Assembly (NCBI GenBank): GCA_032251435.1
Contig: JAVVEH010000004.1
Location: 1 to 64,000, forward strand
Origin: JAVVEH01 sp032251435
Lineage (GTDB): Bacteria > Verrucomicrobiota > Lentisphaeria > Oligosphaerales > MVZH01
Reading direction: 5' to 3'
DNA length: 64,000 nucleotides
A model generated the notes under the pieces. The model saw only the letters and a program-made list of their open reading frames with translations. It had not been told where the DNA came from and ran no database searches. How positions within the stretch are numbered: the stretch's first letter is position 1; each line of letters starts with the position of its first letter. Of this stretch, positions 53,962-62,974 are shown one piece after another. The translations under genes and the position numbers were made by a program.

Positions 53962-54010
53962 TTGAAAGCTGAAAGCTGAAACCTGAAAGCTGAAACCTGA
54001 AAGCTGAAAC
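53962..54010. repeat. Seven-copy heptamer array (CTGAAAC/CTGAAAG)
   Basis: Alternating CTGAAAG and CTGAAAC units fill the 50 bp just before the TTG start of the next gene. Same heptamer, inverted, at 28366-28393. Position suggests an effect on expression, possibly by copy-number change. Confidence 0.85.
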
Positions 54011-54011
54011 C

Positions 54012-56465
54012 TTGACAAAAAAAATCACGCTGTCGGCCTTGATTGGCGGTTCATTGTTGGCTCTGTGCTTCATCACCTATCCGCTGGCGTTATGTATCCC
54101 CACCCGGGTCGGCGTGGATCTCCGCTATGATCTGGTCGTGCCGACGCTGTTCATCGGGACGATTCTCTGCCTCATCGGTTTTCTCGCGGGATTGATCCGC
54201 CGCCCCGTTTCAGCATGGGCGAAAGAGCACCCGTTCGTAACCGGTTGCGGCGCTATTTACGTCACGGGGCTCAGCGCCGTCTGGTGGCTGAGCGGCTCCA
54301 CTCTACCGCAAATCATCACCTTTCTTTCCTTGTTCATCATTCCCGTTTACTGCGTGATTTCCCCGCGGCCGTTTCCCCGGCGTTTCGCGGAGAGCATGGC
54401 TTTGCTGTGGGTCGTCCACGCGCTTCACGGCCTTCAGCAACTGGCTGTCGGCTGGCAAGTCGTGGGCCTGACGGGCAACCGCAACTGGCTGGCGGCAATT
54501 ATCGCCGCCAGCGCTCCCTGGGCTTGGCGAAGCGCCTGCCGCATGGGGCGGGAGAACACGTTGTGGCGGTTTTTTTCCGGGGCGCTTATCGGGGGAATCA
54601 CCTTGCTGCTGATGTATCAAGCGGGGAGCCGGGCGGCCTGGTTGGTTCTCGGTGTTTACGCGGGTGTCGCATGCGTCACTCTTCAAACGCGCGCCTGGCG
54701 GCGGATTTTGATCACTGGTCTGGCCGCGCTGATCTGCCTGACCGCGTTTTGGTTAAAAAAAGACGCGGTCATTCACCGCCTGGCGGATGACGTGCGGGGC
54801 CCGATTTGGCTGAGCACGCTGCGTGTCATCGCCGATCATCCGCTTACTGGTGTCTCGCCGGGGGCTTACCGGCGCGAGTTTGTCGCGTATCGCTCGGATT
54901 GGCAGATGAAGTCATCCAAAGCCGCCGCCATCACCATCCACCCGCACAATGAATGTCTGCGTATCGCCGCGGTCGGCGGCATCCCCGCCGCGGCGGTGTG
55001 GGCTCTGGCGGCGGTGTCCTTACTGATTTTCAAAACGCGGGGGACGCGTCATGCAACCGTTCATTACTCCGCCTTTATTCTTGTGGGTTGCGGGATGTTC
55101 GACCTCACACTGTTCATGCCCGCCACCGCCCTTCCGGCGCTTGTTTTTCTCGGACTTCATCTGCGGTTTTTATGCGTGAATAACGATGAGGCGGCCGCCG
55201 CCGCGTTCTCAGGGCGCCTGCGGCTCGCGCGCGTCATTCTGACTTTAGTCTTATTCCTGTTCGCTGGCCAGCATGTGTGGAACCGGACGCGCTTTGGCTG
55301 GCGCACCCGCGAAAGCGGCTTAGCCTTGGAGCGTCAAGACTTTCTCGCCGCCCGGGATCACATGGTCGGGGCCTACACCCTGTTTCCGCATGAGGCCATG
55401 CGGCTTTACGAGGCGGTCAAACTGTCTCTGGCCAACTTGAATGATCCATTCACAGCGGCCCGTTTAGGAGAGTTACTGATGGAATTGGAGCCGGATGTCG
55501 CGCATCTCAACTGGATGTTGGCGGAAGCGTATGAACGTCTGGGCCAACCTGAGAAAGCGCGCCCGCGGTTTAAACGAGAAAGTGAGCTTTTCCCCTTCAC
55601 CGTCCGGGTTCAGTCGGAGGCGCTGGACCGGTTTATAAGCGTTAAGGATTTTAACACATCCCAAGTGATCCGGGATCGGCTCGGGCGGGCGCGTTTCAAC
55701 CATTTAATCCATCAAGTCGGCCGGGCCGAGACGGAGAAAATCATGGCGGATTTTCTAGAGGCTGTCTCACAAAATAATCGTGAGCGGGCCGTCGACACCG
55801 CGAACCGTATTCTAGCGGAAATGCCTCCTCAGGCGTGGTGCGATCCGGCCGGACGGTCCCTCGCGAAAACCGGCCAGTATCCAATCTTGACTGAAAAAGG
55901 CGGCTTCATCGGAACTGAAACTGACTTTTGGCGAACAATGACCCTTCCATCTCCTTTTCGACTGGAGGGGAGCGAGGCGGCGGCCACCGCGTTTGCCGCC
56001 TATGTCAGCGGACGGAACGACGTTGACGCGATGGAGCTGACAGAACTCTTTCATTTAGGGGGTTATCAGACAGCGATCGTGAGGTCGACAGATAAATACT
56101 GGCCGGAAATGGTGGATATCCGGCGGGAAAACACAAAAGCTCTCGTCCTCCTTTTTCCCGAGTCAGGGAACACGCCACGACTGATTCCGGATGTCGGGAT
56201 CGAGGATGTGTTTGACGCGGATAGACAACCGATCGACGGTCTTCCGACTGAATTGCCTGACACAGTTCTTGTGACCGTTCCGGTTCACGCGCCGGATTTT
56301 CTCACCCGCAATCAAATTCTCGGGGACATCTTGCGGCGGGGAAAAGCGGACGGTGTCCCGCCGATAGGTGTCTCCCCAGCGCTGTCACTCCTTCTTTACC
56401 AGGAATTGCTGAGCAAATCGGCCGGGGAAGGGCGATTCACCCTGATTCCTTCCATTCAAAGATAA
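54012..56465 (+). CDS. O-antigen ligase-like membrane protein with TPR region
   Basis: 817 aa with TTG as the only plausible start; no Shine-Dalgarno, the heptamer array lies directly upstream. About ten to twelve membrane helices in residues 1-430 with Wzy/WaaL-type motifs: TGNRNWLAAIIAASAPWAW, YQAGSRAAWLVLGVYAG, the periplasmic loop RGPIWLSTLRVIADHPLTGVSPG ... HPHNECLRIAAVGG. Residues ~440-560 look like TPR helices (QDFLAARDHMVGAYTLFPHEAMRL). The last ~200 residues are an unrecognised soluble domain. Predicted glycan polymerase or ligase for surface polysaccharide or glycoprotein. Confidence 0.75.
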   Translation: MTKKITLSALIGGSLLALCFITYPLALCIPTRVGVDLRYDLVVPTLFIGTILCLIGFLAGLIRRPVSAWAKEHPFVTGCGAIYVTGLSAVWWLSGSTLPQIITFLSLFIIPVYCVISPRPFPRRFAESMALLWVVHALHGLQQLAVGWQVVGLTGNRNWLAAIIAASAPWAWRSACRMGRENTLWRFFSGALIGGITLLLMYQAGSRAAWLVLGVYAGVACVTLQTRAWRRILITGLAALICLTAFWLKKDAVIHRLADDVRGPIWLSTLRVIADHPLTGVSPGAYRREFVAYRSDWQMKSSKAAAITIHPHNECLRIAAVGGIPAAAVWALAAVSLLIFKTRGTRHATVHYSAFILVGCGMFDLTLFMPATALPALVFLGLHLRFLCVNNDEAAAAAFSGRLRLARVILTLVLFLFAGQHVWNRTRFGWRTRESGLALERQDFLAARDHMVGAYTLFPHEAMRLYEAVKLSLANLNDPFTAARLGELLMELEPDVAHLNWMLAEAYERLGQPEKARPRFKRESELFPFTVRVQSEALDRFISVKDFNTSQVIRDRLGRARFNHLIHQVGRAETEKIMADFLEAVSQNNRERAVDTANRILAEMPPQAWCDPAGRSLAKTGQYPILTEKGGFIGTETDFWRTMTLPSPFRLEGSEAAATAFAAYVSGRNDVDAMELTELFHLGGYQTAIVRSTDKYWPEMVDIRRENTKALVLLFPESGNTPRLIPDVGIEDVFDADRQPIDGLPTELPDTVLVTVPVHAPDFLTRNQILGDILRRGKADGVPPIGVSPALSLLLYQELLSKSAGEGRFTLIPSIQR

Positions 56466-56510
56466 GCCGCCGCGATTCTGTCAAGAAAGTTATGGAAAGT
56501 AATGAAAACT

Positions 56511-56620
56511 GAATATCCACTATCCACCACGGGACACCCAACGGTTCAAGTGGGGATGATTCTGTCCGTGAAAGGATGTTTTCCGTTGGTTATTGGATAT
56601 TCCGTATTGGATATTGGCTG
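56511..56620. repeat. ATATCC/GGATAT mirror repeat
   Basis: Two copies of TATTGGATAT spaced 14 nt apart (56591-56614) and inverse ATATCC/TATCC units at 56513-56526. The 219-bp gap between the two convergent genes contains nothing else obvious, so this may serve as a bidirectional terminator. Confidence 0.55.
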
Positions 56621-56684
56621 TTAAAAAGGGATTGGAGCGAGAGGTGATTGGGGAGGGCCGGTAGTGGGGAGACTTCCCGGCGGG

Positions 56685-59600
56685 TTAAAGCAGCGCGAGC
56701 TTTTTCCGGATGTGCCATTCCGCTCCCAGTAAGACCGTCACCAGAAGCAACAGCCAGCCGGTATCCCAGATTTCAATATCCTCACGGCGGGTTTCTGTCA
56801 GAGAGACATCCGGTATTTTCGCCAACACGTTTTCCGCGTCCAGGAAATGAACCGCTTCCTGAGTCAAGACGGACAGAGCCGGCGTGTTCAACGCCAGTTC
56901 CACATATTCACTGGTGGGGACATGCTTAATTTCAAATGGATAATCGGCCGAAAGCTCCACCCCCGCCAGTTCCAGCACACTGGGGACAGCCGTGTATTCA
57001 CCCTCAGGCAGATCTCGGGCCCAGGCCCGGTATTCACCGCCCGAATGTTCCAAATAGGTGAATCGCACACGTTTGACGGTTTCCCCCTGGCTGTTGACAA
57101 TATCCACGGTGACCGCGCCGTTTTCCAGCGGGAGTTTATCCGGCCCCAGCACCCGGGCCTTCAAGACAACCGCTTCGCCTGGAGAGTACTCCGCCCTTTC
57201 GGTCATTAATTTCACATGCTCATCCATTCCAGTCGTGCGCCCCACAGTCGCCCAGAGGAACACTTGTCCCCATAGCCGATGGTGGAACCGTCCGCCGGCG
57301 CCGCGCCGCCACCGCCAGAAAGCGTCCGTCCCCAGAAACAACACCCGGCCTAAACCGGCCTGGGACATGATGACAACGGGTGTGTCATCAGCCGCCGTCG
57401 TGACCAGCACGTCCGCATTGACGGCCGGATGCGCCCCGTCAGCCAGCCACGTCAACGGGGGCAATTGCTCCCAGACGAATTCATTATCTTTCGACGACAC
57501 CGCCAATCGCACGGGGGGCGCCCGTTTTCCGGACTCGGTCAGAACCAGCGACCGCACCGCTTTCGACTGTTTCGCATGATCCGTCACGCCAGCCGGTTCC
57601 GGAATGATTTTAAACGGAAAGACCTCTTCGATCGCCGTTTGCCGGTAAGCTCTGGGCATGTGATTGGGGCCGGCCAAAAGCAGAAGACAGCCCCCCCTCT
57701 CGACCACAAACGCCCGAATATTGGCCAACTCCTCCGGGGTGAACTCGCGCGCGGGAACATCCCCGAAAACAAGGATATCCAAAGCAAACAACTCCTCACG
57801 TGAGAAAAGCGCCTCAGGCATGGGGCGCTCCAGGCCTGAGCCCGTGTTTCCCGTGAAAAAGGTCCGAACTTCAACGCGGGTGTCTCGTTCCAGCATCATT
57901 TTCGCATAACGGGTTTCCCACCGTGGAAATTGATCAATCACCAAGGCCCTGACAGGATCTGTCAACACGTTCACCGAGACACTTTTCCGGTTATTGTTCA
58001 CCAACACCTCACCGCCCATGGGCTCGGCTTCCACCACATAATGGCGGAATCCGTCTCTCGCCTCGACAAAGGACAGGTCCACAGACACCACTTCCTCTTC
58101 ACCGGGAGGCAATACATCCTCATGCAGTGTGTCGTTTCCGCTACTGACCCGCAAGCGGATGGGCCGCCGCGCGTAGCCATGCCGCCGGATCACCGCGGTG
58201 AGAACCAGGTAATCACCCTTGAACGAGGTGACCGGCGCGCTGACACTGTCCACGGAAATATCATCCGGCGGCGCCGACAAACCAATCCCCACGCCGAGCA
58301 AGGGGATGTCCCGCGCCTGGAAAACTTGCGCGCTCTCACTGAGGTCCCGGCCGGCGTTGTTATTGCCATCCGTCAAGACAATCACAGCCGACACCGGCTG
58401 ATTTCCGTACGACATCAGAACATCATACACCACCGATCCCAGGCGAGTGGCGTCGCGGGCCGGTGTCACCCGCCCTTTTTTCAGGCTGTTCAAGCTCACC
58501 GGACGGGGGGGCTCGTTCATCAGGAACAGGTCAACATCTCCATATTTCCGCAGCGTCGATATTTTCAGTGCGCCTTTTTCCAGGAGGTGGACAGCCAAAT
58601 CAAACCGGGTCATACCGGCCAGTTTATCCAAGCCGGCTTGCACGCCATCCACGCCCGCCGCGGCCAACACATCGTCCGCCTGCCTCTGTACCTGTTCCAA
58701 GCGTGGCACCAACGTGTCCCGGAAGGTTTTGCGGGGAAGCGTCAGTTCACCCGACACCGCGGCCAGCGCCGCCGGCAATTGATTTGATGGCATGGTGGTT
58801 GTCTTCGCCAACTCCTCCCCTGACAGCTCAACCCGTCTCAACGTTAAGTCCAAGTCGTTCATGAACACCCCGAACGCCTCCTTGAATTTGGCCTGTTCAA
58901 CGGTGCCGGCCACAGACGACAAGTACATGCCGGGAATCGGTGTCTCCTCACGTCCGTCCGGGCGCCTCCATCCCACCGCGCAATGATCTCCCCCCCCCTG
59001 CTCTTTGAACAACGCTTCCACATAATACCGTTTGTCCTTATCCAAGGTGACAGGCGCGCTTGTTTGCTCCGGCCGCTTGACAGTCCGCCGCCCCACCCAT
59101 TCCTTGACAACCGCGACACGGCGCGGATCGGTCCCCTTGACATCTTCGGAAAAAAACAAAGCCGCTTGATCGTCGGCGGAGATGAAAAACTGATACTCCC
59201 CACTGATCGGCGGGCTCAGCACCGCCCGCATACGGGCGCCGTAACGCTCGCCGATGTCGACGGGCGCTTCAAACGCTCCCAGCATCGCGCTGGCATCCGG
59301 TCGGTCGGGATATTTATCTGACTGGACTAACTGATCAACGTCCCGTCCGTCAATATCATCAAACCGTTCATACAAGACTTTTCCGGCCATCATGGCGGCG
59401 ATGCCGTCTTCAGACAAATATCCCGTCGCGTCAACGGCTTCCCGCAACTCTCCGCCCAAACGGCGGATGGCCGACGCCAAGCTGTCGACTCCTTCAATTT
59501 GGCGCCGCAATCGTTGCGGGATTTCTCGATCACTCTTTCCCTTATCGGCAAGCGCGATCCGGATCTTTTCCAAACCGGTCATCAAGGCGGTCATCTCATC

Positions 59601-59975
59601 ATTAAATGTATCGGCTCGCCCGACCGCGGTTTCAAACGCGGAACAGCGCCCGTCCTTGGGAAACAAGCCCAGCTTCCAGGCGGTTTTCACTTTTTCCGCC
59701 GGACTGTATGTGTCCGTGATCCCCATTGAGCCGCTGTCATCGAGGACGACGGCGATCTTTCCCCGCACGATGTGCCGCCATTGGCGGGAGATGACCGGCT
59801 GCAGCAACGCGCCCGTCAACACGGCGTACACGCATATCCGCAACCCCGGCACCACATATTTCCAGCCGCCGGGAAGATTCAGCCGCCAATGGAGCCGGAC
59901 GGTGAGGCCGACGAGAATCACGAAAACAAGGGCGGCCAGCCAAATGGGAAACTGGCCTGAAAAAAGGATTCTCAC
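56685..59975 (-). CDS. VWA-domain membrane protein with nested PA14 domain and glutamine-amidotransferase-like region
   Basis: 1,096 aa from GTG 59975, which overlaps the upstream TGA as GTGA. Two N-terminal helices (PIWLAALVFVILVGLTVRLHW, YVVPGLRICVYAVLTGALL) are followed by the VWA start VVLDDSGSMGITD with the DxSxS metal site. A PA14-type domain (~235-355; 'VLSPPISGEYQFFISADDQA') interrupts it. The VWA ending (VSAVIVLTDGNNNAGRD) comes at ~510-560. Ig-like domains and a class-I amidotransferase-like fold (RALVIDQFPRWETRYAKMML, AFVVERGGCLLLLAG) follow, and a membrane helix near the C-terminus. Resembles PVC/Bacteroidota BatA-linked proteins; function unknown. Confidence 0.8.
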   Translation of the reverse strand: MRILFSGQFPIWLAALVFVILVGLTVRLHWRLNLPGGWKYVVPGLRICVYAVLTGALLQPVISRQWRHIVRGKIAVVLDDSGSMGITDTYSPAEKVKTAWKLGLFPKDGRCSAFETAVGRADTFNDEMTALMTGLEKIRIALADKGKSDREIPQRLRRQIEGVDSLASAIRRLGGELREAVDATGYLSEDGIAAMMAGKVLYERFDDIDGRDVDQLVQSDKYPDRPDASAMLGAFEAPVDIGERYGARMRAVLSPPISGEYQFFISADDQAALFFSEDVKGTDPRRVAVVKEWVGRRTVKRPEQTSAPVTLDKDKRYYVEALFKEQGGGDHCAVGWRRPDGREETPIPGMYLSSVAGTVEQAKFKEAFGVFMNDLDLTLRRVELSGEELAKTTTMPSNQLPAALAAVSGELTLPRKTFRDTLVPRLEQVQRQADDVLAAAGVDGVQAGLDKLAGMTRFDLAVHLLEKGALKISTLRKYGDVDLFLMNEPPRPVSLNSLKKGRVTPARDATRLGSVVYDVLMSYGNQPVSAVIVLTDGNNNAGRDLSESAQVFQARDIPLLGVGIGLSAPPDDISVDSVSAPVTSFKGDYLVLTAVIRRHGYARRPIRLRVSSGNDTLHEDVLPPGEEEVVSVDLSFVEARDGFRHYVVEAEPMGGEVLVNNNRKSVSVNVLTDPVRALVIDQFPRWETRYAKMMLERDTRVEVRTFFTGNTGSGLERPMPEALFSREELFALDILVFGDVPAREFTPEELANIRAFVVERGGCLLLLAGPNHMPRAYRQTAIEEVFPFKIIPEPAGVTDHAKQSKAVRSLVLTESGKRAPPVRLAVSSKDNEFVWEQLPPLTWLADGAHPAVNADVLVTTAADDTPVVIMSQAGLGRVLFLGTDAFWRWRRGAGGRFHHRLWGQVFLWATVGRTTGMDEHVKLMTERAEYSPGEAVVLKARVLGPDKLPLENGAVTVDIVNSQGETVKRVRFTYLEHSGGEYRAWARDLPEGEYTAVPSVLELAGVELSADYPFEIKHVPTSEYVELALNTPALSVLTQEAVHFLDAENVLAKIPDVSLTETRREDIEIWDTGWLLLLVTVLLGAEWHIRKKLALL

Positions 59976-62146
59976 GCGCGCCACCTCCAACTGACAAAGC
60001 CTTCCAGGGCCAACAGAAGCACCGCGGTCAAGGCGGCAACCTGCCACCATTCCCGGGCGCCGGTTTCCTTGCGGATTTCCTCGCTTAACCGCGTCGTCCC
60101 GCTAACCAGCATCATGTGCCCCATGGTTTGGGCGGCGGATTCAAACGCCGGCCCGCTCAATGTGGCGGGATCGCTTTCCGACGGATCCGGCCGCACGGCG
60201 AAATAACGCGTCGGGAAATCGTCTGTTTCAAATGTGTAAACGCCCACCTCATGGGTTTCATCCCAGCGCCCCACCCATTCTCCTCCTTGATTGGTCAGGG
60301 GCAGTCCCCGCTGCTCGCCCGATGGATAGGACACCCTGCACACCACCGGTTTATCACCGGCGGGCGACGGAGCCAAAGCGTCGCGCCGCTCACCCGACAC
60401 AGGGCGTTTAGAACTGTAAAAAAGGCTCTGCCCGGCCCGCACATTCACGGGCGGTGTCACACTGGCGGACAAATACATCACCACATTTTGAATAAGCGGC
60501 AGGAAGTGAGGTGTCAACACAACATTGGACCATTCCGGATTGATTGTCGTCGTCCAGACCATTGTCCGGCCCTTTCCATACGGTCTCGAAACGAGAAATG
60601 GCTCACCATCAAAATGAGCGATCACCGCCGCGTTTTCAGCGGGAAGCGTCCGCCAGAAACGGGCGACGTTCACCTGCGCGAGGTGGTGAGTCCGGCCCGG
60701 ATCGAAACACTCCACCACCCCCTCCCACGCCCCGGCTGGAAATGTCGGTTGAAAATGGCGTTGATCATACACCTTGATCTCCACCAAACGGGCGGGGAGA
60801 ACACCGTCACCGTCTTTATACATCCGGTTGTACTCGCTGGCGACCGCGCCCTGCCCGAGCGCCAGCAGCAAACCGCCGCCTTCCTCCACATACCGTTCCA
60901 AGCCAAAAAGAAAAAAATCTGACACAGATGTCACATCGGCCAGAATAACACACTGGAAGGCGCGCAGATAATCGATCCCGCAGGCATCCATGTCCGCCTG
61001 CGGACGGGTCACCACGTCAAACAGGCCGTCTTTGGTCCCGCCCGCTCCCGCTTCCAAAGCCATTCGCAAAAAACCGCCATCCGCCTGCCAGGGATTTTCA
61101 TCACTCCGTCCCTCAATAACCAGTGCCCGCACCCGGCGCTTGACGACAAAGGCCATTGTCAGCCGGTCATCAACCGCTAGTCGGTCATGCCCGGCTTCCA
61201 CCGTGACATAGTGCGAGCCGGGAGAATCAAACGTGTGCTCACATTGCCAGTCGGTCACCCCGGGGGGCAGATCAATGTCCTGCTCCCTCTTCAGCACGCC
61301 ATCCACCAGAAAGCGGACCCGCCGCCGTTGGCGGGAGGAGGCGAAATTATGAATAGAGCAGGAAAACCGCGCGGGGCGGAACACATCCAAGACCGGGGAC
61401 ACGGTTTGAATATCCGTCACCGCCACGTTTTTTTCCCGTTCTTCCGCCGTTCCCGTCACGACATACACAAACGGGGTCACCCGCAACAGGGTTTTATGCT
61501 CCTTGACCCTTTTCCAAACCGCCTCATCAGCCAGTTCCCAGCCATTCGCCTGCCCGTCAGTCAACACATACACCCGTGACCGCGGCAAGCGGGACGCGTC
61601 CGCCGCCCAGAACGCCTGTTCCAAAGCCAGAGGCGCGTTCATTGACTCCGCTTTCGGCTCAAGACTCCGCAGCCGGTTTTGGATGTGCACTTTATCAAAC
61701 GTCGGGATTGGAAACAGAGCGGTCGGCTTTTGTCCTCCCCAGATAATCTGGGCGTTATCCCGGGCGGGCATTTTGTCCACAATCGCCAGCGCCTGTTCCC
61801 GGGCTTGATGAAAGGCGTTTTCCGCCCCCTCTCCCCGGGTCATTGACTGTGATCCGTCTAAAACGATGATATGCGTGGTGGGAGCGTCCGCCACGCCGCC
61901 TGACCGTGGCCGCGACACAGGACGGGCCAGCGCCAGCGCCAGCAAGGCCAGCGCCGCGCAGCGCAGGAGCAGCAGGATGAATTGACGCAATTTCAACCGC
62001 CGCGCCTTGACCGCCAGCGCCTGCCGCAAAAACATCATACCACCGAAACGCTCCACTTGGTACCGGTTGCGGTTCAACAAATGGATGGCGATTGGCACGG
62101 CGGCGAAAAGCATGCCAAAGAGCAAAATAGGATTTAACAGCGTCAT
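59972..62146 (-). CDS. BatA-N / VWA membrane protein
   Basis: 724 aa from ATG 62146 (upstream TTG extension less likely). N-terminal BatA-type unit: LLNPILLFGMLFAAVPIAIHLLNR, FGGMMFLRQA, and a second helix LLLLRCAALALLALALARP. VWA-like domain with IIVLDGSQSMTRGE (~93-106), a CARDB/Ig-like region ~260-330, an amidotransferase-like region ~340-500, and a C-terminal membrane helix. Typically encoded with MoxR ATPase and DUF58 genes, neither of which is in the window. Coupled to the next gene by 4-bp overlap. Confidence 0.85.
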   Translation of the reverse strand: MTLLNPILLFGMLFAAVPIAIHLLNRNRYQVERFGGMMFLRQALAVKARRLKLRQFILLLLRCAALALLALALARPVSRPRSGGVADAPTTHIIVLDGSQSMTRGEGAENAFHQAREQALAIVDKMPARDNAQIIWGGQKPTALFPIPTFDKVHIQNRLRSLEPKAESMNAPLALEQAFWAADASRLPRSRVYVLTDGQANGWELADEAVWKRVKEHKTLLRVTPFVYVVTGTAEEREKNVAVTDIQTVSPVLDVFRPARFSCSIHNFASSRQRRRVRFLVDGVLKREQDIDLPPGVTDWQCEHTFDSPGSHYVTVEAGHDRLAVDDRLTMAFVVKRRVRALVIEGRSDENPWQADGGFLRMALEAGAGGTKDGLFDVVTRPQADMDACGIDYLRAFQCVILADVTSVSDFFLFGLERYVEEGGGLLLALGQGAVASEYNRMYKDGDGVLPARLVEIKVYDQRHFQPTFPAGAWEGVVECFDPGRTHHLAQVNVARFWRTLPAENAAVIAHFDGEPFLVSRPYGKGRTMVWTTTINPEWSNVVLTPHFLPLIQNVVMYLSASVTPPVNVRAGQSLFYSSKRPVSGERRDALAPSPAGDKPVVCRVSYPSGEQRGLPLTNQGGEWVGRWDETHEVGVYTFETDDFPTRYFAVRPDPSESDPATLSGPAFESAAQTMGHMMLVSGTTRLSEEIRKETGAREWWQVAALTAVLLLALEGFVSWRWRA

Positions 62147-62179
62147 AAACGATCCATTCACCGGCGGCGCCGGCAACGG

Positions 62180-62671
62180 TCAAAGGGAATACATGCCATC
62201 ATCATAACTTGGGCCGCCGCCCATAGCCCCTCCCATGCCACCCGGGTCGTCATCAAGCAGATCCCCCATGTCTTCCTCGATTTTATCCGGATCTTCGCCG
62301 GCCTCCAAACGGCGGACGGCTTCCTCCATTTCCGGATCCAGACATTCTCCGGACACCTCACTCATTTTCCGCATGAGCGCTCCCAATTGCCGGGGATCAT
62401 TCTCATCCATTGACTCCGCCGCGGCCATGAGTTTCATCATTTCCCGCTCCACCCGGGGATCATCCATCGGGTCATCCCCGCCGCCCCCGTCATCGCCCCG
62501 GGCGGATTTCCGCGTCTGTCCGGAAATGGCGAAACTGGACATTACGCGGGTCATGTCCTTGCCGCCGCAGCGCGGACAGGTCGGCTGTTTCTCTTGAGCC
62601 TGGGCGTGGTTTTTCACCATAAAACTGAACACCCGGTTACAGGGGACACAAAGATATTCGTAAATAGGCAC
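62180..62671 (-). CDS. FmdB-type zinc ribbon protein with acidic tail
   Basis: 163 aa. N-terminal zinc ribbon MPIYEYLCVPCNRVF ... PTCPRCGGKDMTRVMS (two CxxC pairs), the FmdB/CxxC regulatory family, usually 70-110 aa. The long C-terminal extension is acidic and Gly-rich (GDDGGGGDDPMDDP; 'DKIEEDMGDLLDDDPGGMGG'). Role unknown, perhaps protein binding. 33 bp upstream of the BatA-type gene, so same operon. Confidence 0.85.
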   Translation of the reverse strand: MPIYEYLCVPCNRVFSFMVKNHAQAQEKQPTCPRCGGKDMTRVMSSFAISGQTRKSARGDDGGGGDDPMDDPRVEREMMKLMAAAESMDENDPRQLGALMRKMSEVSGECLDPEMEEAVRRLEAGEDPDKIEEDMGDLLDDDPGGMGGAMGGGPSYDDGMYSL

Positions 62672-62974
62672 GGGCGAAACTCCTCAGGGCTATGGCCGGT
62701 ATGAAAATTAATTGAATAGCACTATAACTCCGTCTCCGAAAGCCTCAAGGCCTGCCTAAAAGATGTCTTTACTGGAAGGCGGTTGGCACTGCCGTCATGA
62801 ACAACGCCCGGCGCCGGCCGGGGTAATCAGCCGGCTGGCACCCGGGAATTACCCGCTGCAGGTTTTGATTTCCCGATTTAATGAACCACAGTATGCCATG
62901 GTGATCTCGCGGGTTTAAAGTTGAAGTCCAGACTGCCGGGGCATTGCTCAAGCTTTATTAAGTAGGTAAACCAC
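62672..62974. other. 303-bp divergent spacer, nothing recognised
   Basis: Lies between the fmdB-like gene and the partial lipoprotein gene and should contain both promoters. No RNA gene or repeat seen. Confidence 0.4.
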
